A stretch of DNA of 34,585 nucleotides from Candidatus Microgenomates bacterium (GTDB lineage Bacteria; Patescibacteriota; Microgenomatia; UBA1406; GWC2-37-13): the NCBI GenBank assembly GCA_023245215.1, contig JAHFKS010000010.1, positions 1 through 34,585 of the forward strand, read 5' to 3'. Below are positions 19,256 to 30,049 of the stretch, piece after piece (position 1 is the first letter of the stretch; every line of letters starts with the position of its first letter). A program made the translations under genes and the position numbers. The notes beneath the pieces are model-generated. The model had not been told where the DNA came from. It saw nothing but the letters and a program-made list of their open reading frames with translations, and did no database searches.

Positions 19256-19540
19256 ATGTTTGTAGGGGATACTTTAATAAATATTGTTGGACTGTTAATA
19301 GGGCTATATTTTATAGGATTTTCTATTAATCTTATTATTCGTTGGATTAATGGAGACGATTTAGAAAAAATAAATAATACTATTGAATTTAAATGGTATC
19401 CTGGATACGGCGGCGGTCTGCATCATGGCAATAAACCTCCTGTCGAAAGAATCTATTTCATAATAAATTTAACTGTTTTTTTGATATTTGGTTTTGCTTT
19501 TACCTATTATTCATTCTTAGGCTTATTTAATATTAAGTAG
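19256..19540 (+). CDS. Hypothetical two-TM protein, 94 aa
   Basis: Open frame with two hydrophobic segments, fills an otherwise unexplained gap. Confidence 0.6.
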   Translation: MFVGDTLINIVGLLIGLYFIGFSINLIIRWINGDDLEKINNTIEFKWYPGYGGGLHHGNKPPVERIYFIINLTVFLIFGFAFTYYSFLGLFNIK

Positions 19541-19578
19541 AAATTTTTTAAATTTTACTGCTCTACGGTTAATCACGA

Positions 19579-20358
19579 TTAGTCAAAAATTGTTTTGGTT
19601 ACAGCAGTTGGTTTTAAGACGATTGATTCAAGAATTGATTTAATTGCATTGTTTGAAGACACAGATTTAACACCAACCCAGCCAATCCGAGTCAAAGTAA
19701 TATATCTTTGATCCTTATATTTTTCGCAAACTGTTTGGAATGAAGTAGAAGTATCTTTATTTTTACTAATTCTCCAGGGGGCTGGTTTATCTAACTGGGT
19801 ATACGAAATGTAATATAATCCTGTACCGCTAAAATTTGTGTAGTCTGGGTCATCGTAATATACACATGTTCCGGCCAAACCGTTTTCCTGAGTAATTACA
19901 ATTATATCTCCATATTGATTCACTAAAGTTACATTCAAACCTTTTGGATCCACCAGACTATATTTATCGGCAAGCTGCCAATCAGACGGATAGGTTATTT
20001 GAAACGAATAGAAATCATTTCCAATAACAGGGGATGTATAAGTTTTAAAACCAGGCGTTGGCGTGGGTGTTATCGTTGGACTTAGTGATGGAGTAGGTGC
20101 CAGGGTGGGTTTTGATGATGGCTTTGGAGTTGGTGTAGTCGTTGCTGTCGTAATGGGAGTAATGGTTGGAGTCATAGAAGATGCGGTAACTGATTTTTTT
20201 GTTGGCTGTTTATTTATAAAATTTAATGAAACATTAATAATGATAAGGAGAGCGCCGAAAAATAATAACGCGGGTAGGGCAAATTTTTGTTTAGGATTGG
20301 AGACCGATGGGTCAAGATATTTTTCGGGAAGAGGTGTAAAATTTGCTGAAGATGACAT
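19579..20358 (-). CDS. Hypothetical membrane-anchored protein with Thr/Pro-rich linker and extracytoplasmic domain
   Basis: N-terminal TM (FALPALLFFGALLIIINVSL), TPTITPITTATTTPTPKPSSKPTLAPTP linker, then a Trp/Tyr-containing globular region. Confidence 0.8.
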   Translation of the reverse strand: MSSSANFTPLPEKYLDPSVSNPKQKFALPALLFFGALLIIINVSLNFINKQPTKKSVTASSMTPTITPITTATTTPTPKPSSKPTLAPTPSLSPTITPTPTPGFKTYTSPVIGNDFYSFQITYPSDWQLADKYSLVDPKGLNVTLVNQYGDIIVITQENGLAGTCVYYDDPDYTNFSGTGLYYISYTQLDKPAPWRISKNKDTSTSFQTVCEKYKDQRYITLTRIGWVGVKSVSSNNAIKSILESIVLKPTAVTKTIFD

Positions 20359-20363
20359 ACGAG

Positions 20364-20435
20364 TGCGCCCTGGAGGAATCGAACCCCCATCATCTGTTCC
20401 GAAGACAGATACTTTATCCGTTAAGCTAAGGGCGC
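20364..20435 (-). tRNA. tRNA-Arg (TCG)
   Basis: GCGCCCT-TA-GCTT..AAGT-A-TCTGT-CTTCGGA-ACAGA...TTCGATT...AGGGCGC-A. Confidence 0.92.
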
Positions 20436-20452
20436 TAAAAAAGCTTAAATAT

Positions 20453-20460
20453 ATTATACT
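20453..20460. promoter_or_regulatory. Overlapping divergent -10 elements (minus TATAAT for tRNA-Arg, plus TATACT for methyltransferase)
   Basis: ATTATACT: minus TATAAT at 20453..20458, plus TATACT at 20455..20460, 6 nt before ATG 20467. Confidence 0.65.
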
Positions 20461-20466
20461 AAAAAG

Positions 20467-21021
20467 ATGCTTATCTTAATTCTATATTTGAGCGCAGTAT
20501 TACTGCTTCTTCTCTTCCTGATTTCGATGAGCGTTTACACTCTTTCCCTGATATATTCTTCCATGAAAGGCTCGCCTTATGTCGCCACAAGGAAGCAAAC
20601 GACTAAGGAAATTCTGAAAGGAGTCCCGCTGAAGAAAGGAAAGTTATTTGTTGAGTTGGGCAGCGGCGACGGAAGAATAGTCAGGACGGCTGCGAGGTTA
20701 TATAAAATCAAAGGAATAGGGGTCGACGTCAATCCCCTGCTCGTGTTTTGGTCGGGATTTCTTTCAAGATTGGATGGCACCAGAAAGGACGTGGCTTTTT
20801 ACAAAAAAAATATCTTTGAGACCGATTTGACAAAAGCCGACTACGTCTATATTTTTCTTATGCCCAAGTTAATCGAAGAATTGACAGTAAAGATGGACAA
20901 GGAAGTAAAAAAAGGCGCCACTGTCATTTCCCATGGTTTTCCCATAAAGGTTTGGAAGAATAAACTTTTTAAGAAGGTTGATCGGAGTCCGTTTCCCACC
21001 TATTACTATAAAGTTAAATAA
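20467..21021 (+). CDS. Membrane-anchored class I SAM methyltransferase, FAM173/ATPSCKMT-like
   Basis: N-terminal TM; VELGSGDGRIVRTAARLYKIKGIGVDVNPLLV; IFLMPKL; ISHGFPIKVW. Confidence 0.75.
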   Translation: MLILILYLSAVLLLLLFLISMSVYTLSLIYSSMKGSPYVATRKQTTKEILKGVPLKKGKLFVELGSGDGRIVRTAARLYKIKGIGVDVNPLLVFWSGFLSRLDGTRKDVAFYKKNIFETDLTKADYVYIFLMPKLIEELTVKMDKEVKKGATVISHGFPIKVWKNKLFKKVDRSPFPTYYYKVK

Positions 21022-22621
21022 TCTCTTCTTTTCTTTTCCTGACGAAAGTTATCCACTCTTCCACTACTTCAAAAAGCAGTTTGAACGGGGCTTCGATTAT
21101 GAAGTCGAAAATAAAAATAAAAAAATTCAAGCGGGCGATCTCCTGGGAGAAAAATTTACCCAATGACAAAATCGGCATAAAGAAAAAATCAGCTATCGGC
21201 GTCAGAATATTTTCTTTGATATCGAGCGTCAGTTCTTTGGTAATCTGTCTTATCCGGTAGGAGAAAAACGTCACCACGCTGACAAAGAATATAAAAATAG
21301 CCTGGCTGACCATATTAAAGTTTAACTTTGTTAGGAATTCATAGATTAAAGTCAAGGTGATAAAAAAAGTCAAGGAATAGAATATGGTAAATCCAAAAAT
21401 GAGCAGCGGCCTGCGCGGTGCCGATTTCTTTGGAACAAACGCCATTTTGGTTTCAAAAGTCCGGTTGGAATCAATAATTTCTATTATCCGCTCGTAGATT
21501 TTTTTTGTATTGCTTTCACCGGGAACACGGAAAAAAGCCAGGATAATCGCCATTAAAATCGGCGGAAAAAGAGTATTGATAAATATTGACTCATAATTGA
21601 CCTCTCCGTAAAAATACTTGGAAAGCGGGAATTCCAAAATCAGAGCAAAGACCATTTTTGTCAGAAGGATATAGATGAAACTCCTTATTGCCAGGTTTCT
21701 TATTCTTGTCCCCATCTGCTGGTATTTATCCCGGCATGTCTGATCGACTTCGGTCCAAAGTTTTTCTTTATCGGTCAAAATTGAACTTACATCCTGGAAT
21801 TTATTTTTTAGCAAATCAAAAAGAACCAGGAAGGGAGGCAGCTGTTTGCGGGTAAACTTGATAAGATTTTCTACGTACGGGTTGGCAACCATATCATCGA
21901 TTTTTTTAAAGATAGAAGGAAGATTGTGGGAAAGCGTATCCAGTTCGGCGTTTGTATAACCGGCCAAGGGTTTATAGAAAGTAATAAAGAGGTGGTAGTG
22001 GAGATAAGACCTGTCGCTCCGGCCGAAAACTTTTTCTATGGCGACGAGGAAAAAAGCGTCTTTTTGATCTTCTTTCAGGTCTTCTATCTTTATTTTTTTT
22101 CGCAAAACCTGGTAGATAAAGAAAGTCAGATTGGCCTGGCGCTGGGCTGACTCCGGCTTAAGCAACTCTTCGATTTCGCAGGTGAGAAGGTCGAGAAGAA
22201 ACTGGTTCAGATAGGTCTGCATTTCGACAGCCCGGCCGACGACTAGCTTCCGTCTCAAAGACAGGTATTTATCTATCAATTCCTGGATTTTGATTATATC
22301 TTCGCCTCCGAGGCTGCTGTTGTCGAAATACCTGGCCCAAAGGAGTTCCCGGATCAAATTCTCCCCTTCTCCCCGGCCGTCCGGATTGAGGGAAAAACGG
22401 CGCCTCAAGACTCTTTCAATGGCAGCCCGGAGAATAAGATGGTCTTCGCGGAACTCAACTGCATTCCTCACTTTTTCATAAACCAAAGCAAAAAAAGATA
22501 CGGTTTGAGAAACAGAAAGGGCAGAAATGTCGTCAGGCCGGCTTTTGCCTTTGATGGCATTTAAAGCGCTCAATAGGGCGCTCGTATACTGGGAAAGAAC
22601 AATCTTGTTGTCTTCAGCCAT
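21014..22621 (-). CDS. Hypothetical multi-pass membrane protein, 535 aa
   Basis: Long ORF; soluble helical N-terminus, several TM segments in the C-terminal half. Confidence 0.85.
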   Translation of the reverse strand: MAEDNKIVLSQYTSALLSALNAIKGKSRPDDISALSVSQTVSFFALVYEKVRNAVEFREDHLILRAAIERVLRRRFSLNPDGRGEGENLIRELLWARYFDNSSLGGEDIIKIQELIDKYLSLRRKLVVGRAVEMQTYLNQFLLDLLTCEIEELLKPESAQRQANLTFFIYQVLRKKIKIEDLKEDQKDAFFLVAIEKVFGRSDRSYLHYHLFITFYKPLAGYTNAELDTLSHNLPSIFKKIDDMVANPYVENLIKFTRKQLPPFLVLFDLLKNKFQDVSSILTDKEKLWTEVDQTCRDKYQQMGTRIRNLAIRSFIYILLTKMVFALILEFPLSKYFYGEVNYESIFINTLFPPILMAIILAFFRVPGESNTKKIYERIIEIIDSNRTFETKMAFVPKKSAPRRPLLIFGFTIFYSLTFFITLTLIYEFLTKLNFNMVSQAIFIFFVSVVTFFSYRIRQITKELTLDIKENILTPIADFFFMPILSLGKFFSQEIARLNFFIFIFDFIIEAPFKLLFEVVEEWITFVRKRKEEII

Positions 22622-22683
22622 AAGATGCTATATTATATAAAAAACAGGCTCCAGTTACAAGTTAGCGTTGCTATAATAAATGA

Positions 22684-23016
22684 ATGTCAGAACAGCCATT
22701 ACCATCACCTGAACCTTTAAGGATAATGAGGCCACAAGCGGAAAGAATTGCCAAACAAATTATCAAACAAGAAGCCAGATTAATGGATCCGGAAAAGAAA
22801 AAGAAACTTGATTTAGAGCCGGAATTGACAGAATTCCAAGCAAAAAGCATTCTAGAAGGAATTCACAAAAAAGCAAATAAAAGGGGCTGGCAGGTTTATG
22901 GTGAAGAATCCTTATTTAATACTAAAAAAGTTAAAGTGAAGGTGAATCCCCGGTTTATGTTCATTGTCACAAGCCAAGAAGTGTATGAAGAAATAAATGA
23001 TATCCTACCTGCTTAA
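22684..23016 (+). CDS. Hypothetical protein, 110 aa
   Basis: Complete ORF with TATAAT 6 nt upstream of ATG. Confidence 0.72.
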   Translation: MSEQPLPSPEPLRIMRPQAERIAKQIIKQEARLMDPEKKKKLDLEPELTEFQAKSILEGIHKKANKRGWQVYGEESLFNTKKVKVKVNPRFMFIVTSQEVYEEINDILPA

Positions 23017-23019
23017 TGT

Positions 23020-24408
23020 TTAGTGTTCAGCTCTGGCGCCGTGGGAGATAATTTTACTTGTTACTTCTTCGAGTTTTTGTTTCATTAAAACTTCAGTGTC
23101 GGCTTCCAAATTGAGTCTAATTAAAGGTTCGTTGTTCGAGCCACGGATGTTAAAGCGCCAATCAGGATAGTCAACTGTTAATCCGTCCATCCAATTGACC
23201 GTACCGTCTTTAAAAAATTCTGATAATTTTTTCAAAAAGCCTTCATTTGTTTCTCCTATTGGAAGTTCAAAATTAAATTCGCTAGATTCATAAGAGGAAA
23301 ACAAATCGCCTATTATTTGAGATAAAGGTTTACCCGATTTAGATAAGGCATTTAATAAATAATAAATTACTCTAACTGAGCTTTCAGTGCCTCCGGTTTC
23401 CCGAAAAAAATAGTGTCCTGATGATTCACCGGAAAATGCCCCGTTTTCCTTATTGAGTGTTTCGGTGATTAAGGCATGTCCAACCATATTGATTATTGGT
23501 TGGCCGCCGTATTTTTTCACAACTTTAACAGTATTTCTTGTATAACGGATGTCAACGAGAATCTTCTCATTTTTATTTTTTGAAAGAATTTCTGTGGCAA
23601 TTAGTGCTGATATTAATGTCGAAGGAATAATTTGACCTTTTTCGTCTATGAAAAATATTCTATCACCGTCGCCGTCTGTGGCAATGCCGAAGTCTGCCTT
23701 TTCTTCCACAATTCTTTTTTGAAGGTCTTTTAAAGTTTCGAATTTAATCGGATTGGCTTCGTGAGCCGGCATATTTCCGTCGAGTTCAAAATTCATCCTG
23801 ATCAGTTCACAGTTTGTCCTTTTGAAAATTTCTTCAAGATATAAAGAACCCATGGCGTTTGCAGTATCTGCGACGATTTTAAATTTATTTATTTTGGGAT
23901 TAACGAGATTATAAGCATAATCGACTTCGTCTTTGACCACTTCCTTTTTAATTAATTTACCGTTATTTGTTGGCGGATCGAACTGATTTTTTAAAGCTAA
24001 ATCGCGTATCTCGTTCATGCCGGTGTTTTTTGCGACTTTAATAAGTTTGTTTCCACTTTTATAAAAAAACTTTATTCCATTCCACTGTTTAGGATTATGG
24101 GAGGCAGAAATCTGGATTCCGGCGTCGTACTGAAAGTGGTAGACAGAAAAATAAACAGTCGGTGTAGAAGATAATCCAATATCGACTACTGTCGCTCCCG
24201 ACTGCATAAGTGTCTTTTGGACAACTTGGCTAAGAGCCGGCGATGAAAGTCGCATATCTCTTCCCAAAACAATTGTCAGATCTTTTTTGTTGAGTTTTTC
24301 GGAAAAAAATTTGAGGATTGCTTTTGTGACCGTGACTATGTTTTGTTCATTGAGCTCGGTCGGGTATACTCCTCTAATATCGTAGGCTCTAAAAATTGAT
24401 GGGTCCAT
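23020..24408 (-). CDS. manB: Phosphomannomutase/phosphoglucomutase
   Basis: FRAYDIRGVYPTELNE, ISASHNPKQWNGIKFF, FGIATDGDGDRIFFIDEKG, GAFSGESSGHYFFR. Confidence 0.92.
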   Translation of the reverse strand: MDPSIFRAYDIRGVYPTELNEQNIVTVTKAILKFFSEKLNKKDLTIVLGRDMRLSSPALSQVVQKTLMQSGATVVDIGLSSTPTVYFSVYHFQYDAGIQISASHNPKQWNGIKFFYKSGNKLIKVAKNTGMNEIRDLALKNQFDPPTNNGKLIKKEVVKDEVDYAYNLVNPKINKFKIVADTANAMGSLYLEEIFKRTNCELIRMNFELDGNMPAHEANPIKFETLKDLQKRIVEEKADFGIATDGDGDRIFFIDEKGQIIPSTLISALIATEILSKNKNEKILVDIRYTRNTVKVVKKYGGQPIINMVGHALITETLNKENGAFSGESSGHYFFRETGGTESSVRVIYYLLNALSKSGKPLSQIIGDLFSSYESSEFNFELPIGETNEGFLKKLSEFFKDGTVNWMDGLTVDYPDWRFNIRGSNNEPLIRLNLEADTEVLMKQKLEEVTSKIISHGARAEH

Positions 24409-24417
24409 GAAGTCTAA

Positions 24418-25107
24418 TCATAAATAATAAACGCTTAATATGTCAAGGGATTTCTTTAGAGAATAAGGATTTGCAGAGGTTTTTTGCGAAACATCGATCT
24501 TATGAAAGGAATCGTAGAAATTTGCCAATTTATCTATCTGCCAGTGGGCAGCTTGTGATTTTAGTTTAGCCACCTGCCAAGGTTGCAGCCTTGAAGAAAC
24601 AGCTCCGGATTTAATTAGCAATAAATTTCTCAAATGACGTAGAAGCATAATGAATATAAAAGTTTCGTCGACAGAGGCGGATAGTTCGTTGATTATCGAT
24701 AAAAAATTTTTCAGATTTCCCGGATAAAGACTATCCTGGAGTTTGAAAATGTTCTGTGAAGGTTTGAATTCTTTTACCTGTGGACCTTTTGGAAATTTAA
24801 GTTCGCGGGAGGAAATCTCTTCTTCCCAGGTGACGACTTCCAAAGTTTTGTCCTTAATCAATATTTCAACTACCCGGTTTATTTTTAGATTTAATTTTCT
24901 GGACAGTTTTTTGTTGACATTTTGTGTAAAAAAAACTTTTTTTTGGGAAAAAAGCGATTGGGAATCCCCCATCCAGGAAGTAATGTTTTCCAGGACAGAA
25001 GAGTTAACGTCAAGTATCTCATTATTCTTGTCCTGATAGGCTTTTTTAAGAGAAGAATAATAATTGAAAGACGCCACCGAATCTTCTCCGCAGATAATGG
25101 TCAACAT
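24418..25107 (-). CDS. DNA polymerase III delta subunit-like protein (HolA-like, short)
   Basis: N-term LTIICGEDSVASFNYYSSLKKAYQ; C-term IFIMLLRHLRNLLLIKSG...AHWQIDKLANFYDSFHKIDVSQKT resembles the delta collar domain. Confidence 0.55.
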   Translation of the reverse strand: MLTIICGEDSVASFNYYSSLKKAYQDKNNEILDVNSSVLENITSWMGDSQSLFSQKKVFFTQNVNKKLSRKLNLKINRVVEILIKDKTLEVVTWEEEISSRELKFPKGPQVKEFKPSQNIFKLQDSLYPGNLKNFLSIINELSASVDETFIFIMLLRHLRNLLLIKSGAVSSRLQPWQVAKLKSQAAHWQIDKLANFYDSFHKIDVSQKTSANPYSLKKSLDILSVYYL

Positions 25108-25121
25108 GCTATTATTATACT

Positions 25122-26024
25122 ATGTACGATATTATCTCCGTAGGCAATATAAGCATTGATTTATATTACAAAGGAGCTACTTTTACCCACAGTAGAGATA
25201 GATTTAATTTAGCTATCGGAGGCAAATATTATGCCGATTTTTTTCACGAAGATATCGGCGGAGGCGCAGTAAATGTTGCAGCGGGGTTGGTTAAACTCGG
25301 ACTCAGGCCGGCGGTTTTCGGTAAAATCGGTGACAATCCTTACAAAGAAGTTATTCTGAAAAAACTAGCCGATAAAAAAATATCTTCCGAGTTCTGTCAA
25401 ATAGAGGACGACTATTACAAAATATCCTCCATACTTCTGACGGATAAGGGAGAAAGAACCATCATCCATTACGAGACTCCGACCCACCTGCTCAAAGAAT
25501 TTTTTCTCCACAAAGATTTAAAAAAAGCCAAACATATTTATTTTTCTCCTTTGGAAAATTTAGACTTAAAAGAAAAAAAGAAAATGATCAGCTATTTAAA
25601 GGGTGATCAAACTCTAACTTTCGTAAATCTGTCGGCGGTCGACTGTCGAAGACCGATAAAAGATTTGACGGCTTTTTTTGATGCTCTCGACGTTTTGATA
25701 ATCAACGCCCATGAATTTTCGGATTTAATAAAACGGCCTTATGAAAAAATCGATTTCAAAAAATTAGAAATAAAACTTCCCTATCTGAAAGACAGGATTT
25801 TAATTGTCACTGATTCAGCAAAAGGCAGCTATGGTTATTTACGGGGGCATATTATTTTCCAGGAAGCAGTCAGATCCAAAAAAATCGTTGATACGACGGG
25901 TTGCGGTGATGCGTATACTGCTGGTTTCATTGCTCAATATATAAAAACAAAGAGTGTAACTCTAGCAATGCAGAAGGCAGCTGAATACGCAGCAAAAAAA
26001 TTAGGCCGAATCGGGGCGAATTAA
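25122..26024 (+). CDS. PfkB-family (ribokinase-like) carbohydrate kinase
   Basis: GGGAVNVAAGLVKLGLRPAVFGKIGDNPYKEVI; VDTTGCGDAYTAGFIAQY. Confidence 0.9.
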   Translation: MYDIISVGNISIDLYYKGATFTHSRDRFNLAIGGKYYADFFHEDIGGGAVNVAAGLVKLGLRPAVFGKIGDNPYKEVILKKLADKKISSEFCQIEDDYYKISSILLTDKGERTIIHYETPTHLLKEFFLHKDLKKAKHIYFSPLENLDLKEKKKMISYLKGDQTLTFVNLSAVDCRRPIKDLTAFFDALDVLIINAHEFSDLIKRPYEKIDFKKLEIKLPYLKDRILIVTDSAKGSYGYLRGHIIFQEAVRSKKIVDTTGCGDAYTAGFIAQYIKTKSVTLAMQKAAEYAAKKLGRIGAN

Positions 26025-26462
26025 GTTATAGGCCATACCGCAGGCGACTGCGTCGGCCTCATCATCCTGTTTGATGTCAATTCCCATTTCGAGTTTTATC
26101 ATCTTCTGGACCGATTTTTTGTCAGCCTGTCCGTATCCGGTTATTGATTGCTTGATTTGTAGCGGAGTCAGAAATTCCACTTTGATTTTGTTTTGCGCGG
26201 CTAACAAAAGAGATACTCCTTGAGCCTGCGCTACCCTAATAAAAGTTTTCTGGTTTTTAAAATACAACAGTTGTTCAAGAACAACGACCTCAGGCTTATA
26301 TTTGATAAAAACCTGTTTCAATTTTGAATAAATCTGCTCTAAACGAGCTTCGGTTGATTCGGTTTTTAGCGTTTTTATAAGCGCGGAAGTGACGTACTTC
26401 TTGTTCCTGAAAATTGCGTACCCGGTTTTTTCTATACCGGAATCAATTGAAATGATAATCAT
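26001..26462 (-). CDS. ruvC: Crossover junction endodeoxyribonuclease RuvC
   Basis: IISIDSGIEKTGYAIF, VVLEQLLYFKNQKTFIRVAQAQGV, ITGYGQADKKSVQKMI, DEADAVACGMAY. Confidence 0.93.
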   Translation of the reverse strand: MIIISIDSGIEKTGYAIFRNKKYVTSALIKTLKTESTEARLEQIYSKLKQVFIKYKPEVVVLEQLLYFKNQKTFIRVAQAQGVSLLLAAQNKIKVEFLTPLQIKQSITGYGQADKKSVQKMIKLEMGIDIKQDDEADAVACGMAYNLIRPDSA

Positions 26463-26471
26463 TTTTTTTGA

Positions 26472-29397
<2,926 letters not shown>

Positions 29398-29469
29398 TCA
29401 ATTAAACATTACTAACATTCATTGCTAAAACCTACTTTTTTTCTCAACAACCGGATTGTTAATGTGCGG

Positions 29470-29542
29470 TGGACCTATGGGGATTTGAACCCCAAACCTT
29501 CTGAATGCAAATCAGACGCTCTAGCCGTTGAGCTATAGGCCC
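29470..29542 (-). tRNA. tRNA-Ala (TGC)
   Basis: GGGCCTA...TCTGA-TTTGCAT-TCAGA...GGGG-TTCAAAT-CCCC-TAGGTCC-A with G3-U70 identity pair. Confidence 0.95.
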
Positions 29543-29703
29543 AGATTTAAACTCAAAAGTCAAAATTCAAAGTCCAAAAAAAATAACCACAAAACGTTTT
29601 GATCTTTAAATTTTATCTTTAGTTTCTGATGAAGGCTGTTCGGAGTGCAAGTTGTGCATCCAATGGTGCCTTTAAGAAAGCGAAATTTTCATTGGTAACA
29701 AGA

Positions 29704-29732
29704 ATAATAACAGATGTTTTTAGGCTTGTCAA
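29704..29732 (-). promoter_or_regulatory. Promoter TTGACA-N17-TATTAT for tRNA-Ala-23S unit
   Basis: Minus strand TTGACAagcctaaaaacatctgtTATTAT. Confidence 0.88.
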
Positions 29733-29741
29733 TATGTTTTT

Positions 29742-29972
29742 TTAAGGAAGGATATTGGTTCCACCGAGATACATCATTGTAGCAAGACCCAGCAAGCCGC
29801 AAATAAGCACTAATCCTCCAGCAGCAACCCATCTCATTGCAGCGTTTATTGGTTCTTTGCTACGGGTGGGAATGCCATTGACAGGTGGCCTGAAGTTTGG
29901 TTCGTTTAGATGTGGATTTGGGATCACACGGTTGGGGTGAGGATGTGCATTTTTCAATCTAGAAGTTTCCAT
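29742..29972 (-). CDS. Small single-TM hypothetical protein, 76 aa
   Basis: ORF with C-terminal TM (WVAAGGLVLICGLLGLATMMYLGG); minus strand TATAAT-TTACTC-ATG upstream. Confidence 0.65.
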   Translation of the reverse strand: METSRLKNAHPHPNRVIPNPHLNEPNFRPPVNGIPTRSKEPINAAMRWVAAGGLVLICGLLGLATMMYLGGTNILP

Positions 29973-30013
29973 GAGTAAATTATATCAAAAAGACGAGTAT
30001 TAAACAAATTCCC

Positions 30014-30042
30014 TTGACTTGAAAGGAAAACTTTTTTACTCT
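30014..30042 (+). promoter_or_regulatory. Promoter TTGACT-N17-TACTCT, 7 nt from ppsA ATG
   Basis: TTGACTtgaaaggaaaactttttTACTCTtagttaaATG. Confidence 0.68.
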
Positions 30043-30049
30043 TAGTTAA

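Noticed and set aside
20063-20479. 138-aa plus-strand ORF with Gly/Val-rich repeats
   Set aside because: Antisense of the Thr/Pro-rich linker of the 19579..20358 gene and of tRNA-Arg.
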